A stretch of 64,000 nt of DNA. Source: MPNO01 sp965200535 (GTDB lineage: Bacteria; Pseudomonadota; Alphaproteobacteria; MPNO01). The translations under genes were made by a program, and so were the position numbers. Location: contig CBDAUF010000001.1 of the NCBI GenBank assembly GCA_965200535.1, positions 186,001 to 250,000 of the forward strand, written 5' to 3'. The notes beneath the pieces were generated by a model. That model was given only the letters and a program-made list of their open reading frames with translations. It was not told where the DNA came from and made no database searches. Positions 51,453 through 60,898 of this stretch are shown here, piece by piece (within the stretch, counting starts at the first letter, position 1; each line of letters opens with the position of its first letter).

Positions 51453-52340
51453 ATGGACAGGACCCGGATCGACCCCAGGATCTTCGAACTCTACGACCGG
51501 TATTGCCACGGACCGATGGAACGCCGGGAGTTCCTGACCCGAGCGGCGGCGCTCACCGTGGTCGGCGGCGGGTCGGGGCTGGCGATGGCGCAGGCCCTGC
51601 TGCCGGACTACGCGGCGGCCCAGACCGTATCGTTCACCGACCGCCGGATCAGGGCGACCTATGTCACCTACGACTCGCCGGGCGGGACGAGCGGCAAGAT
51701 GCGGGGCTATCTCGTGAAGCCGGCGGGCGACGGCCCCTTCCCGTCCGTTGTCGTCATCCACGAGAACCGCGGGTTGAACCCGCACATAGAGGATGTCGCC
51801 CGGCGGGCCGCCGTCGCAGGTTTCGTCGCGCTGGCGCCGGACGGGCTGTGGCCGATCGGCGGGTATCCCGGCAACGACGACGATGGCAAGGCGATGCAGC
51901 GCAGCCTCGACAAGACCAAGCTGCGCACCGACCTGCTGAACAGCGCCAGATACCTGAAGTCCCACAAACTGTCGAACGGCAAGCTCGGCGCCGTCGGATT
52001 CTGTTTCGGCGGCGGTATCGTGAACTATCTGGCGGTCGAGATGGGGGCGGACCTGAACGCCGGCGTGCCCTTCTACGGACCGGCGCCGGCGGACGCGGAC
52101 GTGGCGCGGATCGCCGCGCCGATGCTGATCCACTACGCGGAGAACGACAGGTGGGTCAACGCCGGCAAACCGGCGTACGAGGCGGCGCTAAAGGCTAACG
52201 GCGTGGCGTTCGAGATGCACGTCTATCCGGGCACCCGTCACGGCTTCCACAACAATTCGACGCCGCGTTACGACGAAGCGGCGGCCAGGCTCGCCTGGGA
52301 CCGGACCATCGCCTTCTTCAAGGCCCGTCTGGCATCCTGA
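51453..52340 (+). CDS. Dienelactone hydrolase family protein with export signal
   Basis: The 295-residue protein has a twin-arginine-like signal (MERREFLTRAAALTVVGGG, from residue 22), so it is likely exported. The hydrolase has Glu104 in HENRGL, the Cys184 nucleophile in GFCFGGG, an Asp in AENDRWV and His in GTRHGFHNN, the dienelactone-hydrolase triad with a Cys nucleophile. Such exported forms occur across proteobacteria. A GAGGAG site precedes the ATG. It is convergent with the amidohydrolase gene 11 bases away. Confidence 0.9.
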   Translation: MDRTRIDPRIFELYDRYCHGPMERREFLTRAAALTVVGGGSGLAMAQALLPDYAAAQTVSFTDRRIRATYVTYDSPGGTSGKMRGYLVKPAGDGPFPSVVVIHENRGLNPHIEDVARRAAVAGFVALAPDGLWPIGGYPGNDDDGKAMQRSLDKTKLRTDLLNSARYLKSHKLSNGKLGAVGFCFGGGIVNYLAVEMGADLNAGVPFYGPAPADADVARIAAPMLIHYAENDRWVNAGKPAYEAALKANGVAFEMHVYPGTRHGFHNNSTPRYDEAAARLAWDRTIAFFKARLAS

Positions 52341-52351
52341 GAGCGGGCCGT

Positions 52352-53458
52352 TCAACCGTCGGAGAGACGGTAGAACTCCAGTGCGTTGCTCCGGAGGATC
52401 CGCCGTTGCTCGGCCTCGCCGAGCGCCGCCGCCGCGAGAAAGTCCTCGACCGGACCGGCGCCGGAATCGAAATGCGGGTAGTCGGTCGCGAACAGGATCT
52501 TGCCGGCGCCGAGCCCCTCGACGGCGAGCGGGATCGTCGGATCCCCGGGATCGCAGGTGAGGACGCACTGGCGCTCGAAATACTCGCTCGGCCGCATCGA
52601 GAGGTCGGCCATATAGCTGCCCAGCCTGGGGTGCTCGAAATGGTCGTCGAGCCGGGCGAGCCAGTAGGGCGCCCACGAGCACCCGGCCTCGAAAAAGCCG
52701 ACCCTGAGCGCCGGATGCCGCTCCAGGACGCCGCCGCAGATCAGCGCCATCACCGCCATCATCTGCTCGAAGGGGTGGGAGACCGCGTGGTGGAATAGGT
52801 AGCTCTCCGGGCGCATCATCCCGCCGTAACGGTCGCCGCCGGCGGTCGCCGGATCGCCGGTCGATTCGTGTACGATCAGGGGCACGCCCAGTTCCTCGAC
52901 GGCGGTGTAAAACGGCTCCCGGTCGGGATGGTCGAGACGCTTGCCGGCGGCCGGATTGGGGCGGACGGTGACAGCCACGGCGCCGAGGTCGGCGACAGCG
53001 CGCCGCGCCTCGCGAACCGCCTCGCCGATGTCGTGGAGCGTCACCGGCGCCGCGAATTTGAGGCGGTCGGGGAAGGCGCCGCACCAGTCGGCCATCCAGC
53101 TGTTGTAGGCGCGGATCACGGCGCGGCCGAAGCCGGGTTCGAGATAGCCCGCCACCAGGGCGGCCGACGGAAACAGCACCGCCAAGCCGATGCGCTCCTT
53201 GTCGAGAACCTTGATCCGGCTTTCGGGCGGCATCGGCTTGCGCACCGAGATTTCTTTCGGGAACGGGGGATGTTCCTCGCCGTCGACGACAAACCGGCGA
53301 TTTCTGTCGGCGTTCAGCGACCAGCCCTGCGTGCGGCCGCGAAAAGCAGGCTCCAGATAGTCGTCGAACAGCGCGTCGTCCTCGTGGACGTGGCCGTCCG
53401 CATCGACCGCGAGATAACCGGCCGCTGCCGGCGAAGACCGCTCCGGCGCTGCCGGCAT
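52352..53458 (-). CDS. Amidohydrolase family protein
   Basis: The 368-residue TIM-barrel enzyme of the amidohydrolase-2 group shows VDADGHVHED (metal His-x-His-like start), VPLIVHESTG, GFFEAGCSWAPYW and FATDYPHFDSGAG. Relatives include decarboxylases for aromatic acids such as gamma-resorcylate and ACMS decarboxylase. The N-terminal 15 residues are Ala/Pro-rich and may be an extension. It ends the leftward run 53.5-52.3 kb, downstream of the MBL hydrolase (28 bases). Confidence 0.88.
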   Translation of the reverse strand: MPAAPERSSPAAAGYLAVDADGHVHEDDALFDDYLEPAFRGRTQGWSLNADRNRRFVVDGEEHPPFPKEISVRKPMPPESRIKVLDKERIGLAVLFPSAALVAGYLEPGFGRAVIRAYNSWMADWCGAFPDRLKFAAPVTLHDIGEAVREARRAVADLGAVAVTVRPNPAAGKRLDHPDREPFYTAVEELGVPLIVHESTGDPATAGGDRYGGMMRPESYLFHHAVSHPFEQMMAVMALICGGVLERHPALRVGFFEAGCSWAPYWLARLDDHFEHPRLGSYMADLSMRPSEYFERQCVLTCDPGDPTIPLAVEGLGAGKILFATDYPHFDSGAGPVEDFLAAAALGEAEQRRILRSNALEFYRLSDG

Positions 53459-53486
53459 GTCCGTCGCCGCCGCGCCGGCCGGCGCC

Positions 53487-54509
53487 CTACACCCCGAAGG
53501 TGAAGCGGCTGCCGAGATTGGACGCGACCAGCTTCTCCGGCATACGCCGCCGCATGGCCTCGATGAAGGCGGCGCCGGTGCAGTGCATGGGAACCACCAC
53601 GTCGGGAGCCAGCCGCTCGAGCTCGTCCACCGTGTGCTCGATATAGTCGGGTTTGGCGGTCGTCAGGTGGAAGCCGCCGATGACGGCGTGGAGCTTGTCG
53701 ATGCCGGCGACCGTCATCGCGGTCTTGACCGAGTTGACGATCCCGGCGTGTCCGCAGGACGAGATCACCACCAGCCCGCGGCCCCTGACCACGTAGCAGG
53801 TCGCGTGCTCCTCGGGGTGGCTGTCGCGCACCAGGTCGCCGCGCCGCTCGGCTTCCGAGAAATGGTCGTAGGGCGCGACCATCGAGCCGCCGGTGACGGT
53901 CTCGAAGGTGTCGCGGGTGATGTAGCCGGTGGTGAACGGCCCGGTGAGCGCATGCGGTTGGGGGCAGCAGACAGGCGCCACCTCCTGCGCCACCAGCCCC
54001 ACCCGGTCGGGGGCGCCCCAGCAGACGAATTCCGGCTTCGCGCCGGGCCCGGCCGGCGGGCCCGCCGGCACCCAGCGGACCGCAAACGCATCCTCCGCGC
54101 CGACATAGAGCGAGAGGTCGCCGCGCATCCTGCTGCGGTGCTCGGTAACGAATCCGTCGAGCCCGCCGTAATGGTCGCGGTGGCCGTGGCTGAGGATCAG
54201 CCCGTCCAGTCGGGAGGGCTCGATGTCGAGCAGCGAGATATTGCGGTTGATGATTTCCGGCGTGTACCCGAAATCCAGCATGTACCGGGCGCTTGCGCCG
54301 CCGGACCGCGATTCCAGGTGGAGCGAGAGACCCCATTCGCCGGCCAGCGTCGCCATCGGCCGGCCGGGGATGCTGCCCACATGCTCGATCGCGACGTGGT
54401 CGTGCTCGGCCCGCGGCAGGAACCGTTCGTAGTGCGAATCGACCACCACCCGGACCGCCAGACTGTCCACCACGGGCGCCTGGAACGGAGTCTGCCGGGC
54501 TGTGTTCAT
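53487..54509 (-). CDS. MBL fold metallo-hydrolase
   Basis: The 340-residue protein has the zinc motif SHGHRDHYGGLDG, a later VVISSCGHAGIVNSVKTA and VPMHCTGAAF, characteristic of the COG1237-type metallo-beta-lactamase proteins that include dihydropterin synthase-like enzymes. The function in this context is unknown. It begins MNTARQTPFQAPVVDS. It lies 28 bases upstream of the amidohydrolase gene and 51 bases downstream of the cupin gene on the same strand. Confidence 0.9.
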   Translation of the reverse strand: MNTARQTPFQAPVVDSLAVRVVVDSHYERFLPRAEHDHVAIEHVGSIPGRPMATLAGEWGLSLHLESRSGGASARYMLDFGYTPEIINRNISLLDIEPSRLDGLILSHGHRDHYGGLDGFVTEHRSRMRGDLSLYVGAEDAFAVRWVPAGPPAGPGAKPEFVCWGAPDRVGLVAQEVAPVCCPQPHALTGPFTTGYITRDTFETVTGGSMVAPYDHFSEAERRGDLVRDSHPEEHATCYVVRGRGLVVISSCGHAGIVNSVKTAMTVAGIDKLHAVIGGFHLTTAKPDYIEHTVDELERLAPDVVVPMHCTGAAFIEAMRRRMPEKLVASNLGSRFTFGV

Positions 54510-54560
54510 GGCATCGTTTCTCCCGCTCGCATGGTCCCCAAACGAAGCGCCCGCCGACCC

Positions 54561-55112
54561 TCAGGCATCCACCGGATCGGGCACCGGCTGGTCGCCGTCG
54601 ACGGTGTTCGCCCTCATGTCGAAGCGGCGCTGGACCACCTTGTCGAGGTCGGTGCCCGTAACCCGGACGAAGCGCGCGCCGTCGGGGAACCTGATCGAGT
54701 GGATATCGCGCGGGTGGAAGACGCCGACCATGCCGGGGTCGAGCCGGTAGCGCTCCGCCGGCTCGACAACGGGATCCGGTCCGCCGGGCGTCTTGCCGGT
54801 TTCCTGCCACACAGTCATGTCGGTGTGCTCGACCGCCTGGCCGTAGATCGCCCAGGAAGGACCGTGGTCGTGGGGCGGCGATTCGACACCCTTCTCGTAG
54901 ATATGAGCCAGCACCACGAAGCCGAGATCGGGATCCTCGTACAGACGGTGGATGCCGCGCTCGGCGTCCGGCCCGCAATGGGCGGCGACAAACGAATCGT
55001 TCGCCAGCAAGCGCTCCAGATTCGTGCGCACGATCTCGCGCCCGCCGTCGCCGTCATCGGCGCCGAGCGCCGCGCGGCTGTCCTCGCAGAACTGTTCGAG
55101 CGTGTATGTCAT
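54561..55112 (-). CDS. Cupin-fold / cysteine dioxygenase-like protein
   Basis: The 183-residue protein has a cupin-type metal site: His pair in ESPPHDHGPSWAIYGQAVEH with Glu, and a later His in HPRDIHSIRF, as in cysteine dioxygenase-like proteins. Could be a dioxygenase or a sugar/acid-binding cupin. The start ATG at 55112 has GGGAGGA upstream. The MBL gene follows on the same strand after 51 bases; the GST gene upstream is separated by 166 bases. Confidence 0.78.
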   Translation of the reverse strand: MTYTLEQFCEDSRAALGADDGDGGREIVRTNLERLLANDSFVAAHCGPDAERGIHRLYEDPDLGFVVLAHIYEKGVESPPHDHGPSWAIYGQAVEHTDMTVWQETGKTPGGPDPVVEPAERYRLDPGMVGVFHPRDIHSIRFPDGARFVRVTGTDLDKVVQRRFDMRANTVDGDQPVPDPVDA

Positions 55113-55278
55113 CGCGTGTCCTCCCCGAAGATCGCCGCCGCACGCACCGGCACCGCGGCCCGGCCGACCGATACCGAAGGGTAGCCGTATCGGCACCGAT
55201 CGACCAAGACCTTTCCGGCCCTCCCGGGAACCGCCGTGCCCGGCCGTTCGGTTGCTGCGGGCCGGCCGCCGGTGTCCG

Positions 55279-55923
55279 TCATGCCGCTTTGGCGAACTCG
55301 TCCAGGACTTCCTCTTCGTAGGCCAGAAGCTTGCGGACGCTGTCGCGGGCCTGCATCCGCTCGAAATGGGCGGCCGTATTCGGAAAGGCCGAAAGATCGA
55401 AGCCGAACTGCGTCGCCCGCCGGCAGCACCAGAAGAAATGCGCGTCCGGCGCGGTAAACCCGTCGAAGAAATACGCGCGGCCGTCCAGCATTCCCTCGGC
55501 AATGCCGAACGCCTCGCTGAGATAGTCCCTCGCGTGCGCGACCACGTTCTCGTCCGTGCCCGGCACGTCGCAGACCCGCGGCGGCGCGTTGATGCGGCTG
55601 AGATAGGGGTGGATGCCCGACGAACACCACGAGTGCAGCGAGATCGCCTTGAGTTCGTCCCACGGATCGTCCGGCAGCAGGCCGGCGTCGGGAAACGCGC
55701 GCGCGATCCAGATCTGAATCGCGGTGCTCTCCGTCAGCACCGCGCCGTCGGCCACGAGGAGCGGCACCTTGTGCTTGGGATTGATTTCCATGTACTCCGC
55801 CGCCATGTGCTGCTGGCGGCTCAGGTTGAGAGGTCTCGCCTCGAACGCCGCTCCGGCCTCGGTGAGCGTGATGTAGGGCGCGAGCGCGCAGGTGAACGGG
55901 GCGTAGTAGAGGGCGATGTCCAT
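55279..55923 (-). CDS. Glutathione S-transferase family protein
   Basis: A 214-residue GST: MDIALYYAPFTCALAPYITL with the Ser/Thr-Cys start of beta-like bacterial GSTs, KHKVPLLVADG cis-Pro and LTESTAIQIWIARAFP for glutathione binding, then an all-helical C-domain. Possible detoxifying or isomerising role next to catabolic enzymes. The ATG at 55923 is chosen because it starts the fold. The long upstream frame is basic and does not look coding. Confidence 0.9.
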   Translation of the reverse strand: MDIALYYAPFTCALAPYITLTEAGAAFEARPLNLSRQQHMAAEYMEINPKHKVPLLVADGAVLTESTAIQIWIARAFPDAGLLPDDPWDELKAISLHSWCSSGIHPYLSRINAPPRVCDVPGTDENVVAHARDYLSEAFGIAEGMLDGRAYFFDGFTAPDAHFFWCCRRATQFGFDLSAFPNTAAHFERMQARDSVRKLLAYEEEVLDEFAKAA

Positions 55924-56031
55924 GATGCTTTCCCGCCGGATGTTTCGAGGGCAGCCCGACTGTAGAAAATCACGCCGGCTGCAACAACGGCCGCGGGGCT
56001 GCATGCGGATCGGCGATTACCGCGGAAACCG

Positions 56032-56790
56032 TCACTCGACGGGCCGGTAGGGAGCCTCTCCGGGCCGGCCGTCCGCGTACAGGAAAACCGCCCTCGCGCC
56101 TTCGACATGCAGCGCCGGAAGAGCGATCAGGGAACTCGACAGCGTGCCGAACGGGGTATCGGTGACCACCGTCATCGCTTCGCCCGGCCCGCCGCCCGGC
56201 GGGCTTTCCCGCGCCGCCAGAATGCGGGTCCAGGACGTCCAGTCGCCGGCCTCGGGCGCCGGCGCGGCGGCATCCCGGAAACGCGGCAGATAAAGCCCGG
56301 TCCGGGGCGAGCCCGTCTCGTCGTTCAGATCGTGGGCGGTGATCATCGACAGGCCGTCGCCGACCTGCCGCAGCGCAACGCGGCCGTCGCCGCCGGGACC
56401 GGGACCGCGCAGCCACCAGGCGTCCCGGTTGTCGGCGACGATCAGGTTGAAGCTGCGGTAGCTGCGCCCGTCGATGGCGGAAAGCGCGTCCGCCGCTGCC
56501 ACGGCGTCGGCGTGGTCGAGCGCCTCGAGGACCAGTTCGCCGCGCGAACGCAGCCGCGGGTCGGGGCCGAGCGAACCCCGCCGGTTGAGCACGCCTGCGA
56601 CGACGCCGTGGTCGTTGATCCCGAGCCATGTACCGCCCGCGAGTTCGTCGATGCCGGCGATCACGTCGGGGCGGTCGGGCCAGTGCCGGCCGGGCGGCCG
56701 CCGGGGGCGGTCGGCGCGCTCGTCCCGGTTTGCCGCGACCAGGACCGGCCAGTCGTGATCCGGGCGGCGCAGGATGACAAGTGTGCACAT
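56032..56790 (-). CDS. NRDE family protein (Ntn-hydrolase fold)
   Basis: A 252-residue NRDE protein: MCTLVILRRP start, with Cys2 as the likely N-terminal nucleophile, the NRDE motif in VAANRDERADRP, GTWLGINDHGVVAGVLNRRG and SFNLIVADN. The start at 56790 is chosen so that Cys follows Met, as in family members; an ATG 13 codons upstream would bury it. Function unknown (TANGO2-like). Divergent from the zeta-subunit gene across 100 bases. Confidence 0.92.
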   Translation of the reverse strand: MCTLVILRRPDHDWPVLVAANRDERADRPRRPPGRHWPDRPDVIAGIDELAGGTWLGINDHGVVAGVLNRRGSLGPDPRLRSRGELVLEALDHADAVAAADALSAIDGRSYRSFNLIVADNRDAWWLRGPGPGGDGRVALRQVGDGLSMITAHDLNDETGSPRTGLYLPRFRDAAAPAPEAGDWTSWTRILAARESPPGGGPGEAMTVVTDTPFGTLSSSLIALPALHVEGARAVFLYADGRPGEAPYRPVE

Positions 56791-56890
56791 GAAAGCCGGC
56801 GAGTCGTTGCGGGCGGGAGGACGCCCCATATATTAGGCGAACGGGTCTCCCTGTGGACCCGCAGACCGGGCCGCGAGGAGACAACGGGCG

Positions 56891-57208
56891 ATGACCACCT
56901 TCGACGATCGGGAAAAGGGTTACGAGGCCAAGTTCAAACACGACCAGGAGTTCCAGTTCAAGGCCACCGCCCGCCGCAACAGGCTGCTCGGTCTCTGGGC
57001 CGCGGAAAAGCTCGGCCTTTCGGGCGGCGATGCGGAGGCCTATGCGAAGGAGGTCGTGATCGCCGATTTCGAGGAACCGGGCGACGAGGACGTAGTCCGC
57101 AAGGTGGCCGGAGATCTGGAGAGCAAGGGGGTCAGCGCAGACGACATCCGCCGCGAGATGGGGCGGCTGATGTCGGTTGCCGCGGAGCAGGTGGCGGACG
57201 AGACCTAA
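56891..57208 (+). CDS. DUF1476 protein, F1F0-ATPase zeta-type subunit
   Basis: A 105-residue alphaproteobacterial protein: MTTFDDREKGYEAKFKHDQE, FQFKATARRNRLLGLWAAEKLGL, YAKEVVIADFEEPGDEDVVRKV. In Paracoccus it is the inhibitory zeta subunit of the ATP synthase. Restricted to alphaproteobacteria, it supports the host call. GAGGAG precedes the ATG. Its stop overlaps the stop of the convergent purB gene by a few bases. Confidence 0.94.
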   Translation: MTTFDDREKGYEAKFKHDQEFQFKATARRNRLLGLWAAEKLGLSGGDAEAYAKEVVIADFEEPGDEDVVRKVAGDLESKGVSADDIRREMGRLMSVAAEQVADET

Positions 57209-58503
57209 TCCGCGCCGAAGACGCGCTCGAAGATCGTGTCGACATGGGCGAGGTGATAGTCGAGTTCGAACAGCGCCGCCAGTAAGTCGCCGGACAGGTG
57301 CCCGGCGACATCGGCATCGGCTTCGAGCAGCGCCCGGAAATCGCCGCCGTCCTCCCAGACGCGCATCGCGCTGCGCTGGACCGCCGTGTAGGCGTCTTCG
57401 CGCGACATCCCGGCCTCGACCAGGGCCAGCAGCACGCGCTGGGAATGGATGAGACCGCCCAGCGCATCCAGGTTCCCGCGCATCCGGTCGGGATAGACCA
57501 CGAGCCGCTCGACCACCCCGGCGAGCCGGGCCAGCGCGAAGTCGAGCGTCACCGTCGCGTCGGGCGCGATCATGCGCTCCACCGAGGAGTGCGAAATGTC
57601 TCGTTCGTGCCACAGGACGACGTTCTCGAGCGCGGGCGCGACATGCGACCGGACGATCCGGGCGAGGCCGGTGAGATTTTCGGTCAGCACCGGGTTGCGC
57701 TTGTGCGGCATTGCCGAGGAGCCTTTCTGGCCCGGCGCAAAATATTCCTCCGCCTCGCGCAGTTCGGTCCGCTGGAGATGGCGGATTTCGGTCGCCAGGC
57801 GCTCGACCGCGGCCGCGACCAGGCCGAGCGTGGCGAAGTACATCGCGTGCCGGTCGCGCGGCACCACCTGGGTGGAGACCGGCTCGACGGCAAGGCCGAG
57901 ACGCTCTGCAACGTGCGCCTCGACCCGCGGGTCGATATTCGCGAAGGTCCCCACGGCGCCGGAGATCGCGCCGGTCGCGATCTCGGTGCGCGCAGCGGCG
58001 AGGCGGGCCCGGTTGCGCGCGAATTCCGCATAGTGCCCGGCGAGCTTGAGCCCGAAGGTGGTGGGTTCGGCATGGATGCCGTGGCTGCGCCCGATGCACG
58101 GCGTCCGCCGGTACTCCTGCGCGCGGCGCTCGAGCGCCCGCATCACCGCCTCGATACCGGCGTCGAGCAGGTCGGCGGCGCGCGTCAACTGGACCGCGAG
58201 GCAGGTGTCGAGCACATCGGACGAGGTCATTCCCTGATGGACGAAGCGCGCCTCCGGCCCGATATGTTCGGCGAGGTTGGTCAGGAACGCGATCACGTCA
58301 TGCCGGGTTTCGCGCTCGATCTCCTCGATGCGCGCAACCTCGAAGGCGCCGCGCTCCCGCACCGCCGCCGCCGCCGCCTTCGGGATCAGACCGAGCGCAG
58401 CCTGGGCGTCGCAGGCATGCGCCTCGATTTCGAACCAGATGCGGAATCTGGTCTCGGGCGCCCAGAGCGCTGCCATCTCCGGCCGCGAATAGCGTGGAAT
58501 CAT
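57205..58503 (-). CDS. purB: Adenylosuccinate lyase PurB
   Basis: The 432-residue lyase acts in purine synthesis and AMP formation. It carries the fumarase-superfamily signature GSSAMPHKRNP, with the catalytic Ser loop, HQGMTSSDVLDTCLA and GRSHGIHAEPTTFGLKLAGHY with active-site His residues. Length and order fit the bacterial PurB. Convergent with the zeta-subunit gene; the MFS gene lies upstream on the opposite side with a 68-base gap. Confidence 0.97.
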   Translation of the reverse strand: MIPRYSRPEMAALWAPETRFRIWFEIEAHACDAQAALGLIPKAAAAAVRERGAFEVARIEEIERETRHDVIAFLTNLAEHIGPEARFVHQGMTSSDVLDTCLAVQLTRAADLLDAGIEAVMRALERRAQEYRRTPCIGRSHGIHAEPTTFGLKLAGHYAEFARNRARLAAARTEIATGAISGAVGTFANIDPRVEAHVAERLGLAVEPVSTQVVPRDRHAMYFATLGLVAAAVERLATEIRHLQRTELREAEEYFAPGQKGSSAMPHKRNPVLTENLTGLARIVRSHVAPALENVVLWHERDISHSSVERMIAPDATVTLDFALARLAGVVERLVVYPDRMRGNLDALGGLIHSQRVLLALVEAGMSREDAYTAVQRSAMRVWEDGGDFRALLEADADVAGHLSGDLLAALFELDYHLAHVDTIFERVFGAD

Positions 58504-58571
58504 CCGGTTTGCGTCCCGAGTCGATGCCCCGCGCCGGGTTTAGCAGAAGCGGCGGGCGACAGGAACGCGGT

Positions 58572-59780
58572 TCAGGCCTTTGCGCGCACGATCAACGGAT
58601 AGATCGCGATCGGGCAAAGCGACACGACGCCGATCGCCACCGTCATCGGAACCTGGGTGCCGTCGGCAAAATGGCCGATCAGGAACCCGGTCGACGCGCT
58701 CAGCGTGAGCTGGACGAACCCGATGACCGAGGACGCCGCGCCGGCGGTCTGGGGAAAGATCGACATCGCCGCGGCCTGGCCGGCCGGCACGATGAAACTG
58801 AAGGCGAACATATAGACCGCCATGGGCAAGACGATGGCCGCCGCCGCATCGACCCGGAAGAGGCCCAATCCGGCCATGACAACCCCCGCGCAGGCGAGCA
58901 TCGCGCCGCCGGTGACGATCATGCTGTGGATCGACCGGCGCCCGACCAGCCGCCCGGAGAGCCAGCTCCCGAACGTATAGGCCGCCATGCAGCCGGCGAA
59001 GAGGTAACCGTAGTCTTCGACAGAGACCCCGAGGTGATTGATAAGGCTCGCGGCGGACGCCGAAAGAAACGCGAACAGCCCGCAATAGCAGGCGCTCAAC
59101 ATCAGGGTGTAGCGGACGAAGATCCGGTTGCGGAGAAGCCCGGCATAGGTGCGCGCCATCGCGCCCGGTCGGATCGCCTCCGGCCGACGCGCCGGCACGG
59201 TCTCGCCGAGCGCACGCCAGATGACGACCAGGGCGGCCGCGCCGTAGACGAGAAGGAACCAGTAGACCGACCGCCAGCCGAAGGCGAGCGTCAGATGCGC
59301 GCCGAGAATGGGGCCGACGATCGGCGCCGCCCCGTACAGCATCATCATGTAGGCAAACATCTTCGCCACCGCCTCGCGGTCGAACAGGTCGCGGACGATC
59401 GCCCGCGAGAGCACCGAGGCGGCGCACGCGGCGAACCCCTGGACGAAACGCAGGGCGATGAACGATTGGACCGACGCCGAGAGCGCGCATCCCGCGACCG
59501 CCGCGAGGAACACCGCAAAGGCGACGAGGAGCACCGGGCGCCGGCCGTAGCGGTCGGAAATGGGGCCGTAAAGCAATTGGCCGGCGGCGATGCCGGCGAT
59601 GAAGACGCTGAGGCTGAACTGGATGGTCCCGTCGGACACCCCGAACTCGGCGGCCGCCAACGGCATCGACGGCAGGGTCGTGTCAACCGACAGCGGCAGC
59701 GAGGCCATCATCAGGGCGAGAAGCAGCGCGGTGGCGATGAACCCGAGCCGGTGCCGGCCGGTATCGGCGTTTGCGCTCAT
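58572..59780 (-). CDS. MFS multidrug exporter, Bcr/CflA family
   Basis: The 402-residue transporter has about 12 transmembrane helices, the MFS loop YGPISDRYGRRPVLL after helix 2, and the helix 1 pattern LLLALMMASLPLSVDTTLPSMP typical of the Bcr/CflA drug-H+ antiporters. The substrate is unknown. The ATG at 59780 is chosen as the beginning of the domain; the longer frame upstream is low-complexity. It lies in the opposite direction to the enoyl-CoA hydratase gene, with 261 bases of non-coding DNA between. Confidence 0.93.
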   Translation of the reverse strand: MSANADTGRHRLGFIATALLLALMMASLPLSVDTTLPSMPLAAAEFGVSDGTIQFSLSVFIAGIAAGQLLYGPISDRYGRRPVLLVAFAVFLAAVAGCALSASVQSFIALRFVQGFAACAASVLSRAIVRDLFDREAVAKMFAYMMMLYGAAPIVGPILGAHLTLAFGWRSVYWFLLVYGAAALVVIWRALGETVPARRPEAIRPGAMARTYAGLLRNRIFVRYTLMLSACYCGLFAFLSASAASLINHLGVSVEDYGYLFAGCMAAYTFGSWLSGRLVGRRSIHSMIVTGGAMLACAGVVMAGLGLFRVDAAAAIVLPMAVYMFAFSFIVPAGQAAAMSIFPQTAGAASSVIGFVQLTLSASTGFLIGHFADGTQVPMTVAIGVVSLCPIAIYPLIVRAKA

Positions 59781-60041
59781 GCGGCGGGCCGGCCTCCCGC
59801 CATCATGCCGCCGCGGGGGCCGCACCAGGGGCCGGCGCGGCGCCCCGGAGGGGAACGCCCGCGGTCTTCCCGGGCGGCGGCGGATCGTTCGACTGCATGG
59901 CGGAGAGCATAGTACCGTGCGGCGGCAAGAGAACCGCTGCGCCGGGCCGGCCGCAGCGCCGGGGTCAGATTGACAGCGCACACGGCGGCCGGTAGGTGAC
60001 TGATCGGCGCGGCGGGGCGGTGAGCGCCGGGAGAAGGCTGG
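59781..60041. other. Intergenic region, divergent promoters
   Basis: At 261 bases this is the longest gene-free stretch in the window. It lies between the divergent MFS and enoyl-CoA hydratase genes. Very GC-rich and rich in short inverted repeats; a GGGTCAGATTGAC stretch near 59963 is the only AT-bearing part. No ORF, RNA or clear promoter consensus was identified. Confidence 0.5.
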
Positions 60042-60860
60042 ATGGCATACGAAACGATTCGCGTCGATACCGCGGACGGCGTCGCGGTCCTTACGCTCAA
60101 CCGGCCGGAAAAAAAGAACGCCATGAACCCGCTCCTCCACGACGAGGTGACGGGGGCCCTCGAGGCGCTGCGCTACGACGACGGCGCGCGCGTCCTGGTG
60201 ATCACCGGTGCGGGAGACGCCTTCTCCGCCGGCATGGACCTGAAGGAGTTCTTTGTCGATCTGCAGTCGCAGCCGGCGGAATACGACCGGGTGACCCGGG
60301 TCTCCGTCGAATGGCGCGGCCGCACGATCCGCCATTTTCCGAAACCGACGATCGCGATGGTCAACGGGCACTGCTACGGCGGGGCGTTTACCATTGTCGA
60401 GGCCTGCGATCTCGCGGTTGCCGCCGACGAGGCACGGTTCGCGCTGAGCGAGATCAACTTCAAGATGTTCCCGGGCGGCAGCGTTTCCAAGTCGATGGGC
60501 AACCTGCTGCGGCCGCGCGACTATCTCTGGTACGCGATGACGGGCCGGCCGTTCGACGGCAAGAAGGCCGCGGAGATCGGCTTCGTCAACTTTTCGGTGC
60601 CGGGCGAGAAACTGCGCGACACGGTGATGGAAGCCGCCCGCGATATCGCCGCCAAGGATCCGTCCGCCCTGCGCGCGACCAAGGACGCCTACCGGCACTC
60701 GCTCGGGATGGACTGGGATACGGCGATGAACTACGCCTCGGCGATGGAGGCGCAGCACACCCGGCGCCAGGACGACGCCTTCCGCAAGGAGGGAATCGGC
60801 GATTTCCTCGACAAGAAATACCGCCCGGGCCTCGTTGGGCACGAGCGGATCGAATCGTAA
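60042..60860 (+). CDS. Hydroxycinnamoyl-CoA hydratase/lyase-like enoyl-CoA hydratase
   Basis: The 272-residue crotonase-fold protein matches p-hydroxycinnamoyl-CoA hydratase/lyase: TLNRPEKKNAMNPLLHDEV, GAGDAFSAGMDLKEFF, NGHCYGGAFTIVEACDLAVAADEA and FALSEINFKMFPGGSVSKSMG with the catalytic Glu. That enzyme splits feruloyl-CoA to vanillin and acetyl-CoA. GGGAGAAGG precedes the ATG. It begins a rightward operon with an alpha/beta hydrolase, an LLM enzyme and an SDR. The matching feruloyl-CoA synthase-like gene is at 27053-28924. Confidence 0.85.
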   Translation: MAYETIRVDTADGVAVLTLNRPEKKNAMNPLLHDEVTGALEALRYDDGARVLVITGAGDAFSAGMDLKEFFVDLQSQPAEYDRVTRVSVEWRGRTIRHFPKPTIAMVNGHCYGGAFTIVEACDLAVAADEARFALSEINFKMFPGGSVSKSMGNLLRPRDYLWYAMTGRPFDGKKAAEIGFVNFSVPGEKLRDTVMEAARDIAAKDPSALRATKDAYRHSLGMDWDTAMNYASAMEAQHTRRQDDAFRKEGIGDFLDKKYRPGLVGHERIES

Positions 60861-60898
60861 CCGCGCGGCGTCGCCGGCCGGCGTCCAGGAGGAATGCG

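Noticed and set aside
59955..59980. GGGGTCAGATTGACA as an IS or REP end
   Set aside because: Only one copy is visible, with no matching partner or nearby transposase in this window.
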